NCBI GenBank assembly: GCA_013003465.1
Contig: JABDIZ010000154.1
Span: 1-19,840 of the forward strand
Reading direction: 5' to 3'
DNA length: 19,840 bases
From: Rhodothermaceae bacterium
GTDB taxonomy: Bacteria; Bacteroidota; Rhodothermia; Rhodothermales; Rubricoccaceae
Positions 6,579 through 14,167 of this stretch are shown here, piece by piece. The notes under the pieces were generated by a model that worked only from the letters and a program-made list of their open reading frames with translations, was not told the origin of the DNA and searched no databases. Every line of letters starts with the position of its first letter. Position 1 is the stretch's first letter. Position numbers and translations under genes: made by a program.

Positions 6579-9070
6579 GGGAGCTGGGCTACCCACGCTG
6601 GTTCCAGCGCTGCAAGGAGCGCTTCAAAAGCGTCAGTGCCTCGGAGGGGGCGGAGGAGTGGGTCGTAGAGTGCTGCAAGCGGGTAGTTGACGAAGCCAAG
6701 GTCCACGGCGCGCTGGAGCCACTGGTTTGCCTCATTGAGGTCACCCGCAAGGGCATAGCCCTGAGCGGCTGTCCAGCACCATTGCAGGTCGCTCGCAGCC
6801 GCCTCGGCCTCTTCTTCGGTGAGTGCCGGGACGCCCTCGCCCAGGCCCCGCCGGAGGAGACGGCCCAACCCGGCGAAGAGCATCCCAGGCGGGAAGGTGT
6901 CGAGCGGCCGGAGCGTAGCGAGAGCCGTGTCGGTTTCACCAGCCATGGCCTCGGCCTGGCCGCAGCCGAGACGGAGCACGGGGTTGCCGGGTTCCATCGC
7001 GAGCGCGGTGCGGAACGCCCCCGGTGCTGCTGCGGGTTGCCCGCGCATGAGCGCCAGGAACCCCGGGAGCATCTGGTGGAGTGGATTGAGCGGGTCCGTC
7101 GTGAGCATCATTGCCACGTACGGTTCCACGCGGTGCGGTTGGCCGCGAAAGCCGAGCAGCAGCGTCAGCCAGAACGCCGCGTCGGTATCGGTCGGGTGGA
7201 CGGCGAGGGCCTGTTCGAGATAGCCAATGGCCTCCCCGGGACTCCCCTGGTGGATGGCGACGAGTCCCCGCAGGCGGTTCGCGTGATGGCTCGTCGGGTC
7301 GAGTGTCGTGATGCGCTCGGCGAGGGCAGCCGCCTCGCCGAGGTGCGCGGGGTCGGGTTCGATGCCTGCATTGACGAACTGCCAGTGCACGTAGCCCTTT
7401 GCAGCGAGGAGCGTCGGGTTATTGGGGAGGATCGCGAGGCCCCGGTCGAGGTGGTCAAGGGCGCGGTGCAGGCTCTCGTCGGTAAAGGAAAAGATGGCGT
7501 GGCGTGCTCGGAGATAGGCGTCGTAGGCACGGGCATCTGGGACCACGTGTGTGGACGGAGAGGACGGCACGACCGCAAGGCCGAGGTGCTCGCGGAGGGC
7601 TGCGACGACGGCGCTCGCGACCTCGTCTTGCATTGCGAACACGTCGCTCATCTCGCGCTCGACCTGCGCCGACCACACGCTCGACTCGGTCTCGGTCTCG
7701 ACCAGTTCGGCGGTGATCCGCAGGCGATCTCCCGCGCGGCGCACGCTCCCCGTGACGATGCGGTGCACGCCGAGCCGCTGTCCGATCTCGCGCACCCCGA
7801 CGGGCTGGTCCTTGAAGGCAAAGCTCGATGCGCGGGCGACCACGCGCAGGCTGTCCACCGACGCGAGGTGATGAATGAGCTGCTCGCTGATGCCATCGCT
7901 CAGGTACTCATCCGTACCGCCAGGAGCATGGTTGTCGAACGGGAGCACGGCTACTGAGGATAAGCGGGAAGTGGCGATTTTCGTCGGTGCTCCCGCGAGA
8001 GCAGCATCCAAGGCCTCGGTGAACTGATACGCCGAGGCGAAGCGATGCTGTGGGTCCGCGTCTAGGGCGCGTGCGAAGAAGGTGTCCAGGGTGTCTGGAA
8101 GCTCGGGCCGGTGTGCGCGGGGCGGTGGGATGGCCTCCTCCAGATGACTCGCAATGATCTCGAACGGGGTCGTGCCCGACACCGCGGCAATACCCGTCAG
8201 CATCTCATAGACCACCAGACCGAGGGCGAACAGGTCCGCGCGTTCGTCTACGTCGGCGTTGCGGAGCTGCTCAGGGCTCATGTAGCGGGGCGTCCCGAGG
8301 ACGTGACCGGCCTGAGTAAGCGTGGCGTCCTCGACGGTGAGGGCCTTTGCAATGCCAAAGTCGGTCAGCAGCGCGATCTGATCGTGGAGCAGGATGTTCG
8401 AGGGTTTGACGTCGCGGTGGAGGATCTTGCGCTGGTGGGCATACCCGAGCGCCGCCGCGATGCCGCGCGTGATCGTCTGCGCAGCCTCAACCGGGAGCGG
8501 TCCGTGCGCGGCGAGGTGCGCGGCGAGTGACGCGCCAGGGACCTCGGCGGTGACGTAGTACGGAAGACCGTCCGCCTCGCCGGAGTCGTAGAGTGGGACG
8601 ATGTGAGGGTGGGCCAGTTGCGCAGTGAGCCGGATCTCCACGCCGAAGCGCCGCCGGTCTACGCGGTCGGCCACGGAGGGGCGCATCACCTTGATCGCCA
8701 CGCGCCGGTCGTGCTTCTGCTCGATGCCGGAGAAGACGACGGCCATCCCGCCCCGGCCGAGTTCGCCCAACACGGTGTAGCGATCCGTCAGCTCCGATGC
8801 GATGCGTGCCTGAACCTGGCTGGTTTCGTCGGCCCGACGAGCGTCGTTCTGCTGGACGAGGAGCGGGGAGAGCAGGGCCGCACGCTCTCCCGTGTTTCCG
8901 TCGAAGAGAGAGTGGGGGGCGGCGTCTGAGCGGAGGAGCGCCTCGACGTGCGCACTGAGGTCGGGGTCGCGCGCGCGCAGCTCGGCCAGAAAGGCCAGCC
9001 GTGCCGTCCCGTCGAGGTCGGTGGCGGCATCAAACGCTTCCTGAATCGCAGTCCATGTGGCTTTGTCCAT
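6536..9070 (-). CDS. Hanks-type Ser/Thr protein kinase with TolB-like and TPR regions
   Basis: Cytoplasmic 844-aa signalling protein. Residues 1-90 are the helical leader common to many Bacteroidota and Acidobacteria kinases (LAFLAELRARDPDLSAHVEALL). The kinase domain covers about 98-355: glycine loop GRGGMAVV (106-112), K127 in VAIK, E145 of helix C, HRD with D220, N225, DFG at 237-239 and SPE at 265-267, so it should be active. Residues 371-497 (VAVLPFDNHAPGGTDEYLSD, ISEQLIHHLASV, RIVTGSVRRAGDRLRI) form the TolB/FlgO-like domain often fused to kinases or adenylate cyclases. Residues about 515-830 are TPR repeats. No transmembrane helix separates the kinase from the C-terminal part, unlike PknB-type receptors. 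Substrate and signal are unknown. It lies upstream of the fused transferase gene's 3' end, 80 nt away, on the same strand. Confidence 0.93.
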   Translation of the reverse strand: MDKATWTAIQEAFDAATDLDGTARLAFLAELRARDPDLSAHVEALLRSDAAPHSLFDGNTGERAALLSPLLVQQNDARRADETSQVQARIASELTDRYTVLGELGRGGMAVVFSGIEQKHDRRVAIKVMRPSVADRVDRRRFGVEIRLTAQLAHPHIVPLYDSGEADGLPYYVTAEVPGASLAAHLAAHGPLPVEAAQTITRGIAAALGYAHQRKILHRDVKPSNILLHDQIALLTDFGIAKALTVEDATLTQAGHVLGTPRYMSPEQLRNADVDERADLFALGLVVYEMLTGIAAVSGTTPFEIIASHLEEAIPPPRAHRPELPDTLDTFFARALDADPQHRFASAYQFTEALDAALAGAPTKIATSRLSSVAVLPFDNHAPGGTDEYLSDGISEQLIHHLASVDSLRVVARASSFAFKDQPVGVREIGQRLGVHRIVTGSVRRAGDRLRITAELVETETESSVWSAQVEREMSDVFAMQDEVASAVVAALREHLGLAVVPSSPSTHVVPDARAYDAYLRARHAIFSFTDESLHRALDHLDRGLAILPNNPTLLAAKGYVHWQFVNAGIEPDPAHLGEAAALAERITTLDPTSHHANRLRGLVAIHQGSPGEAIGYLEQALAVHPTDTDAAFWLTLLLGFRGQPHRVEPYVAMMLTTDPLNPLHQMLPGFLALMRGQPAAAPGAFRTALAMEPGNPVLRLGCGQAEAMAGETDTALATLRPLDTFPPGMLFAGLGRLLRRGLGEGVPALTEEEAEAAASDLQWCWTAAQGYALAGDLNEANQWLQRAVDLGFVNYPLAALYDPLLRPLRGTDAFEALLAALEPAWVAQLPQPDFSGTTNTPLT

Positions 9071-9150
9071 GGGGCGGCGGGGGGTGGGGCACTCAACCTA
9101 CCTGCACGACTCTCCAGGGGCAAACCATCCGCCGATAGGATCACTGATAG

Positions 9151-11436
9151 TCAGAAGGCGACCAATTCCTCGTCGAAGAGGCGCACTGCTAGGTCCGCGT
9201 CGTCGGCCGTGAGGACCATCGGCGGCTTGATCTTGATGACGTTGTGAAGCGGCCCATCCGTGCTGAGGAGGAGTCCGCGTGCTTTGAGGCGGTTCACTAG
9301 ATCGGTGGCTTCTTCGGCCGCAGGTTCCAGCGTGGCGCGGTCGCGCACGAGTTCCACGCCGATAAACAGCCCCGCGCCGCGTACATCGCCGATGAGTTCG
9401 TGTCGGGTCATGAGGCCGCGCAGTCCGTCGCGCAGCCGTGTCCCGACAGTGAGCGCGTGCACCTGCAAGCCTTCGTCGCGGATCACGTCGAGGACGGCGA
9501 GGCCGATGGCGCACGAGACGGGGTTGCCGCCGAAGGTCGCGAAGAACTCCATGCCGTTGGCGAACGCGTCGGCGATGGCGCGCGTGGTGACGACGGCAGC
9601 CATCGGGTGCCCGTTGCCGATGGGCTTGCCCATCACCACGATGTCGGGCACGACGCCCTGCATCTCGAAAGCCCAGAAGTGCGTCCCCACGCGCCCGAAG
9701 CCGACCTGCACCTCATCCGCGATGCAGACACCCCCGGCGGCGCGGACGTGCTGGTAGGCGGTCTCGAAGTAGCCCTCGGGCGGGATCACCTGCCCGCCGC
9801 ACCCGAGCAAAGACTCGGAGATGAACCCGGCAACCGGGGCACCGGCTTCCTCAATCACACGCCCGACTTCATCGCCGTACGCGGTACCTGCATCGCGGCC
9901 CTGGCCTTTGTGCGGCCCTCGGTAGCCATCGGCGACCGGGACGATGTGGACCCACGGTTCGGGGTGCCCCGTGCCGCCTGCACCCATGAACTTGTACGGG
10001 CTGAGCGCGATGAGGCTCGACGTGTGGCCGTGGTACGCACCGTCCACGACGAGCATATCGTTTCGCCCCGTGTAGGTGCGTGCTAGCCGGAGCGCCAGTT
10101 CATTGGCCTCGCTGCCCGAGTTGACGAAGAAGCAGACCTCTAGCGGATCGGGGAGCGTGGCGACGAGGCGCTCGGCGTAGTCGGTGAGGCCATCGTAGAG
10201 GTAGCGCGTGTTGGTGTTGAGCCGCGCCATCTGCCGCTGCCCGGCTTCTACCACGCGCGGATGACAATGCCCGACGTGGCAGACGTTGTTCACCAAATCG
10301 AGGAAGGGCCGTCCGCGCTGATCGAAGAGGTATTGTCCCTGGCCGCGCACCATGCGAATGGGCTCGCGGTAGGCGAGCGAGAGCGCCGGGTTGACGAACC
10401 GCGCCCGCTGATCGAGGAGCGCGTCCACGTCTTCCTCGCGCTCGGGGAACGGATCAAGGCCGGTGGGTTCGGCGAGGCGGGCGCCAGCTTCGGCGGGGTC
10501 GAGCGGGACGAGGTGACTCAGCAAATCCCACGCGGCGTCCTCCGTGATGTACCACGTCGGATGTTCGGGCGTATGCGTGCGGCGCTCGGCGGCGATCAGG
10601 ACGGTCGTGCTCAGACGGCCCAGGACAAGCGGGACGAGGACAGCGAGCTCGTCCTCGGTCAGCGCCCGCTCGGCGTGGTAGCCCGCGACGACCTCGGCAC
10701 CCGCCGCGAGTGGGTCGGACTGATCGAGGAGCGCGTAGGCAAATCCGATGGCAAGGTCGCAGACGAGCGGGCCGTGGAGCGCATCGCCGAAGTCGATCAG
10801 GCCCGTGATGCGGTCGCCGTCCACGAGGACGTTCTCGTCGTTGACGTCGCCGTGGAGGAGGCCGTGGGGGAGGGCGGCGAGCCGAGGGGCGGCGCATGCG
10901 GCGTAGACGTGCATCGCGCGGTCCACGAGGCGGCGTTGTTCTTCGTCCGGCACGAGCGGGATGAGCGGACGTACCTGCGTGGCCTGCGCCAGATCCCAGC
11001 GGTGCGTGCGGCGTGCGGCGGGATGCTCCACGGTGGCAAAGACGCGGTGGACCTGTGCCAGCATCCGCCCGAGATGGCGCAGGCGATCAGGCGTGGGCAG
11101 CCCGGCTTCGTTCCACGGCCTCCCGTCCACGAAGGTCAGGAGGCGCCCGCGAAGCGTCGTGCCCGCTGGGGTTTCATAGCAGGCTTCGAACTGGCCCTCG
11201 TGCGTGGGGATGAGACGCGGCACGGCGAGGCCGAGGTCGGCGGCGTGGAGTGCTTCCGCCATCGCGTACTCCAGGTCGAACAGCGCGCTCGGCTCGTCTG
11301 CCCCTGCCACTTTGAGGACGTAGCGCGTGCCCGCAGGCGTTTCGAGGAGGAAATTTTCGTTGTGCCCACCCAGCAGTGTGAGGATGCCTCTCAGGCCGTA
11401 CTCCTTAAGGCAGAGTGTCTCAGCAACCTTCATCAT
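9151..11436 (-). CDS. Fused APH/hydroxylysine-kinase-like and class-III PLP phospho-lyase (ETNPPL-like)
   Basis: A 761-aa bifunctional enzyme. The N-terminal domain (about 1-310) is an aminoglycoside-phosphotransferase-fold small-molecule kinase, with K42 in YVLKVA, the Brenner motif HGDVNDEN (H195, catalytic D197, N202) and the metal-binding D215 in LIDFGD. The C-terminal domain (about 345-761) is a class-III aminotransferase fold with NSGSEANELA (439-448), AYHGHT, IADEVQVGFGR and the PLP lysine K604 in VMGKPIGNG. This pairing matches known bacterial fusions of the hydroxylysine kinase (AGPHD1/HYKK) and ethanolamine-phosphate or 5-phosphohydroxylysine phospho-lyase (AGXT2L1/2) families: phosphorylation, then elimination of phosphate and ammonia to an aldehyde. 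Some relatives carry an M23 peptidase domain between the two; here only about 35 residues intervene. The substrate cannot be chosen from sequence. Confidence 0.88.
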   Translation of the reverse strand: MMKVAETLCLKEYGLRGILTLLGGHNENFLLETPAGTRYVLKVAGADEPSALFDLEYAMAEALHAADLGLAVPRLIPTHEGQFEACYETPAGTTLRGRLLTFVDGRPWNEAGLPTPDRLRHLGRMLAQVHRVFATVEHPAARRTHRWDLAQATQVRPLIPLVPDEEQRRLVDRAMHVYAACAAPRLAALPHGLLHGDVNDENVLVDGDRITGLIDFGDALHGPLVCDLAIGFAYALLDQSDPLAAGAEVVAGYHAERALTEDELAVLVPLVLGRLSTTVLIAAERRTHTPEHPTWYITEDAAWDLLSHLVPLDPAEAGARLAEPTGLDPFPEREEDVDALLDQRARFVNPALSLAYREPIRMVRGQGQYLFDQRGRPFLDLVNNVCHVGHCHPRVVEAGQRQMARLNTNTRYLYDGLTDYAERLVATLPDPLEVCFFVNSGSEANELALRLARTYTGRNDMLVVDGAYHGHTSSLIALSPYKFMGAGGTGHPEPWVHIVPVADGYRGPHKGQGRDAGTAYGDEVGRVIEEAGAPVAGFISESLLGCGGQVIPPEGYFETAYQHVRAAGGVCIADEVQVGFGRVGTHFWAFEMQGVVPDIVVMGKPIGNGHPMAAVVTTRAIADAFANGMEFFATFGGNPVSCAIGLAVLDVIRDEGLQVHALTVGTRLRDGLRGLMTRHELIGDVRGAGLFIGVELVRDRATLEPAAEEATDLVNRLKARGLLLSTDGPLHNVIKIKPPMVLTADDADLAVRLFDEELVAF

Positions 11437-11472
11437 GGAGGGGGCAGTGAATACGGTGAGAAGGCCGTGCGA

Positions 11473-12183
11473 CTAGTGATCCAGATCCTGCCCCGTTTCT
11501 TCGAGTTGAGCATCAAGCTTCTCAATTCTACTAGGCAGCAAAAACAAGTACTCGATGACTGATTCTAAAAGTTCGATGAGCATTGCTGCAGTAGGCTCAT
11601 CTATTTCTTTGAACTCATCAAAATGCGCTGCTATATTTCGGCCTCGCCTTATTCCATCTGTAAGGCCCGATATGGTGTCGTTCAGCTTTAGATGCTCCGG
11701 CAGTTCTTTGAGTCTCTGATAAAAAGACAGATTCTGTTTGTCCTGTGGCAGAAGCGCTTTTGTTAAGCCTTCTAACGCTTTGCCACACATGACGGCCGAT
11801 GCGGGCCAATGTTTTGTGTTGTAGGCTCGTACTGCTTCTAAGTAGGCTTTGTATACGCGACCTGTGAAAATGTTGTCTCCTTCAGGTTCTGGTATTGGTT
11901 GACGAATTAGATTTGGAGAAGGGTTAATGTATAGAGATAAATCAGAGGTGTCATGCTCTCCTAATTGGATAAATCTTGCCATGAACTTGCAAGTTGGGCA
12001 TCCGCCTCTCATCCATACGCATTTGAGATGGTTTTCCTTTTGTTTATTTATTTCCCCTTCTGCCTGTACCGAGAAAGTACCTCGCTCACCGCATTCTGGG
12101 CATATGGTGTTGAACGCAGAAGGACGCTTTAAACCGCCGCCACTCTGCCAACTTCGTACGGAGTCTAATTTCAGCTGAAACAT
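11473..12183 (-). CDS. DUF4145-type protein with zinc-binding Cys pairs and HEPN-like motif
   Basis: A 236-aa protein of unknown role. The N-terminus has two CxxC pairs, CPEC (C28, C31) and CPTC (C62, C65), plus C55, forming a probable zinc ribbon. The C-terminal helical part (about 108-235) fits DUF4145: YLEAVRAYNTKHWPASAVMC, then GKALEGL, a middle FYQRLKELPEHLKL, and GIRRGRNIAAHF. The last contains R182-N-I-A-A-H187, which fits the R-x4-6-H motif of the HEPN superfamily, to which DUF4145 is related. Some HEPN proteins are RNases in toxin-antitoxin or defence systems; others are inactive. Base composition is unlike the neighbours: lines 11701, 11881 and 12001 count to 42%, 35% and 40% GC, with many AGA, TTA and TTT codons. 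This points to recent horizontal transfer. No partner gene (antitoxin, nuclease, methylase) lies beside it. Confidence 0.82.
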   Translation of the reverse strand: MFQLKLDSVRSWQSGGGLKRPSAFNTICPECGERGTFSVQAEGEINKQKENHLKCVWMRGGCPTCKFMARFIQLGEHDTSDLSLYINPSPNLIRQPIPEPEGDNIFTGRVYKAYLEAVRAYNTKHWPASAVMCGKALEGLTKALLPQDKQNLSFYQRLKELPEHLKLNDTISGLTDGIRRGRNIAAHFDEFKEIDEPTAAMLIELLESVIEYLFLLPSRIEKLDAQLEETGQDLDH

Positions 12184-12336
12184 AGGAAGGAGTGGCGATG
12201 GGGGCCAGAATATTGGGGAGCGACCTCTCGATAAGAGCCATACGAGAGTGTTGCGAATCTAAGAATCCCTACCGGATCAACATGGGAACAGTATGCCCAT
12301 CGCTAGTTTCCAGAAACCTTCGTTGCTAGTAGCCTC
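12184..12336. other. Divergent intergenic region between the DUF4145-type gene and pyrC
   Basis: A 153-bp gap that must hold promoters for both divergent genes. It keeps an intermediate GC content, so the AT-rich segment ends within it. A small inverted repeat, ATGGG/CCCAT, occurs at about 12281-12300. On the minus strand, TTG followed 16 nt later by TAGATTCG (12254-12280) is one base away from the Bacteroidota -7 consensus TAnnTTTG. This is suggestive only. Confidence 0.3.
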
Positions 12337-13644
12337 ATGCCCCCCACACCCGACCTCCTCATCACCGGCGGTACGCTCCTCGACCCGCGCTCCGGCGACA
12401 CCCGCCGCGCCGGCCTCCTGATCCGTGACGGTCGTATCGCCGAGATCGGCGACGACCTGAGCGCGGACAATGTCGAGACGTTCGACGCCTCCGGCAAGCT
12501 GATCTCGCCCGGCTGGTTCGATATGCACGTCCACTTCCGCGAGCCGGGGCAGGAGCACAAGGAAACCATCGAGACCGGCGCGCGTGCGGCGGCCTTCGGT
12601 GGCTTCACCGGCGTCGCCTGCATGCCCAACACCGAGCCGCCCATCGCCACGCGCGACGTGGTCGAGTTCATCGTTAAGCGTGCCCAGGGTTTGCCCGTGG
12701 ACGTGCACCCCGTCGGCACCGTCTCGAAGGGACGCAAGGGCAACGAGATGGCCGAACTGGGCGACATGGCTGCCGGTGGCGCCGTCGCCTTCTCCGACGA
12801 TGGCTCGCCCGTGCAGCACGGCGGCCTGATGCGCCGCGCCCTCGAATACGCTCGCACGCTCGACAAGCCCATCCTCGGCCACGAGGAGGACCTGACGCTC
12901 AACGACCACGGCCACATGCACGAGGGAGCCGTCGCCACGCGCCTCGGCGTGCCCGGCATCCCGGCGCTCGCCGAGGAGGCCATGATCGCCCGCGACGCGC
13001 TCCTGGCTGAATTCACGGGTGGGCATGTCCACGTCCAGCACATCTCCACGGCGAAGGCCGTCGAGATCGTCCGGCAGGCCAAAGCGCAGGGCATCCCCAT
13101 CACCACCGAAGCGTGCCCGCACCACTGGGCGCTGACCGACGAGGCCGTGGACGCGAGCGGATTCGACACACACACCAAAATGCACCCGCCGCTCCGCACG
13201 GCCGCCGACGCCGAAGCCATCAAGGAGGGCCTGCGCGACGGCACCATCGACGCGATCGCGACCGACCACGCACCGCACGCCTCCTTCGAGAAAGAAGTCG
13301 AGTTTATCGCCGCGCCGTTCGGCATCCTCGGCCTGGAGATGTGCTGGGGCCTGACGGGCCGCGATCTCATCCAGACGGGCATCCTCACCGTCGCCGAGGC
13401 GATCTTCAAGCTGACCGTTGCCCCGCGCGAAATCCTCCGCCTGCCCGTGCCTGAACTTGCGGAAGGCGCGGAGGCCAACCTGACGATCTTCGACGCCGAG
13501 ACGGAGTGGACCTTTGAGGCCAAACACATCCACTCGAAGTCCAAGAACACCCCGTTTGTCGGTGCACCAATGGTGGGGCGGGCGTGGGCCATCTACAACC
13601 ACGCCCAGCTCGTTCAGGCCGAGCCAGAGGCCGTAGAGGCTTAG
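12337..13644 (+). CDS. pyrC: Dihydroorotase, class I
   Basis: Third step of de novo pyrimidine synthesis: reversible cyclisation of N-carbamoyl-L-aspartate to dihydroorotate in the cytosol. The 435-aa length and the amidohydrolase layout fit the bacterial class I (Bacillus/Aquifex-like) enzyme. Metal-site residues are visible in order: H64 and H66 in DMHVHFREPG, D154/D155 in FSDDG, H182 in ILGHEEDL, H235 in VQHIST and D310 in IATDHAPH. The substrate-binding MPNTEPP segment is at 96-102. Class I enzymes lack the carboxylated lysine of the class II type. No other pyrimidine gene is adjacent, so it stands alone here. It is divergent from the AT-rich gene upstream and is followed by the intergenic repeat. 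Confidence 0.95.
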   Translation: MPPTPDLLITGGTLLDPRSGDTRRAGLLIRDGRIAEIGDDLSADNVETFDASGKLISPGWFDMHVHFREPGQEHKETIETGARAAAFGGFTGVACMPNTEPPIATRDVVEFIVKRAQGLPVDVHPVGTVSKGRKGNEMAELGDMAAGGAVAFSDDGSPVQHGGLMRRALEYARTLDKPILGHEEDLTLNDHGHMHEGAVATRLGVPGIPALAEEAMIARDALLAEFTGGHVHVQHISTAKAVEIVRQAKAQGIPITTEACPHHWALTDEAVDASGFDTHTKMHPPLRTAADAEAIKEGLRDGTIDAIATDHAPHASFEKEVEFIAAPFGILGLEMCWGLTGRDLIQTGILTVAEAIFKLTVAPREILRLPVPELAEGAEANLTIFDAETEWTFEAKHIHSKSKNTPFVGAPMVGRAWAIYNHAQLVQAEPEAVEA

Positions 13645-13655
13645 ATCTCTACTTT

Positions 13656-13816
13656 GTCATCCTGAGCGAAGTGAGGCGAAGCCGAACGCAGTCGAACGAA
13701 TCCGCGGGATCGGCGAAGCCCATCTAGCCCCGGCCTGACAGGGCTCACATGGGGCCTCCGTCATTCTGCACTAAGATCCGTTCGACTCCGGCCTAGCGGC
13801 TTCCGCTCAGGATGAC
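13656..13816. repeat. Intergenic inverted repeat of the GTCATCCTGAGCG type
   Basis: The arms are GTCATCCTGAGCG (13656-13668) and its exact reverse complement CGCTCAGGATGAC (13804-13816). A second, inner pair matches at 12 of 13 bases: AGTCGAACGAATC (13690-13702) against GATCCGTTCGACT (13775-13787). A partial direct copy begins GTCATTCTG near 13760. The motif resembles the dispersed GTCATCCTGAGCGAAG intergenic elements that I recall from many GC-rich bacterial genomes. The repeat fills the gap between pyrC and the exporter gene and could fold in RNA as a long, imperfect hairpin that ends pyrC transcription. Confidence 0.72.
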
Positions 13817-13834
13817 CTGTTGAGACGAAAAGCC

Positions 13835-14167
13835 ATGACTACCAACACCGCCTGGCTCCTGTTGATTGGCTCCGGTTTGTTCGAGACCGTCTGGGCCGTC
13901 GGGCTCAAGTACACGGACGGCTTCTCGCGGCTCGGCCCGACGCTCGGCGTGCTCGCGGCGATGGCGGTGAGCGTCTATGGTCTTGGGATGGCGGTGAAGG
14001 TGCTGCCGGTCGGGACGGCGTATGCGGTGTGGACGGGCATCGGCGCGGTAGGGACAGCGCTCCTCGGGGTGGTCCTGTTCGATGAGCCGAGGACGGCGGC
14101 ACGACTGGCCTGCATTGCGCTGATTGTCGCAGGTATTGTCGGACTCAAACTCGTCAGCGATGCCTAG
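13835..14167 (+). CDS. sugE: SMR-family guanidinium exporter (SugE/Gdx)
   Basis: A 110-aa four-helix inner-membrane antiporter of the small multidrug resistance family, acting as an antiparallel dimer that exchanges protons for guanidinium. The Gdx-subtype signatures are clear: LFETVWAVGLKYTDGFSRL, with the essential proton/substrate-binding glutamate E17, then LPVGTAYAVWTGIGAVGTAL and the closing IALIVAGIVGLKL. This is far closer to SugE/Gdx than to EmrE. The ATG at 13835 is preferred over a TTG at 13820, which would add MRRKA. No guanidine riboswitch could be recognised upstream, where the intergenic repeat lies. Its last 8 nt overlap the macrodomain start, so the two are probably translated together. 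Confidence 0.9.
   Translation: MTTNTAWLLLIGSGLFETVWAVGLKYTDGFSRLGPTLGVLAAMAVSVYGLGMAVKVLPVGTAYAVWTGIGAVGTALLGVVLFDEPRTAARLACIALIVAGIVGLKLVSDA

Noticed and set aside
6485..7957. 490-codon plus-strand frame opposite the kinase C-terminal half
   Set aside because: Antisense shadow of the TolB-like/TPR region; low-complexity Arg/Glu/Val sequence and no recognisable family.
10261..11562. 433-codon plus-strand frame opposite the fused kinase/phospho-lyase
   Set aside because: Shadow of the APH-like domain; it runs past the gene end into the AT-rich region and has no domain features.
12277..13602. Two minus-strand frames longer than 425 codons opposite pyrC
   Set aside because: Shadows of dihydroorotase; all metal ligands of the plus-strand protein are intact.
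13645..13834. Guanidine riboswitch upstream of sugE
   Set aside because: The leader is occupied by the GTCATCCTGAGCG inverted repeat, and I could not find the conserved ykkC core or mini-ykkC ACGR hairpin pair.
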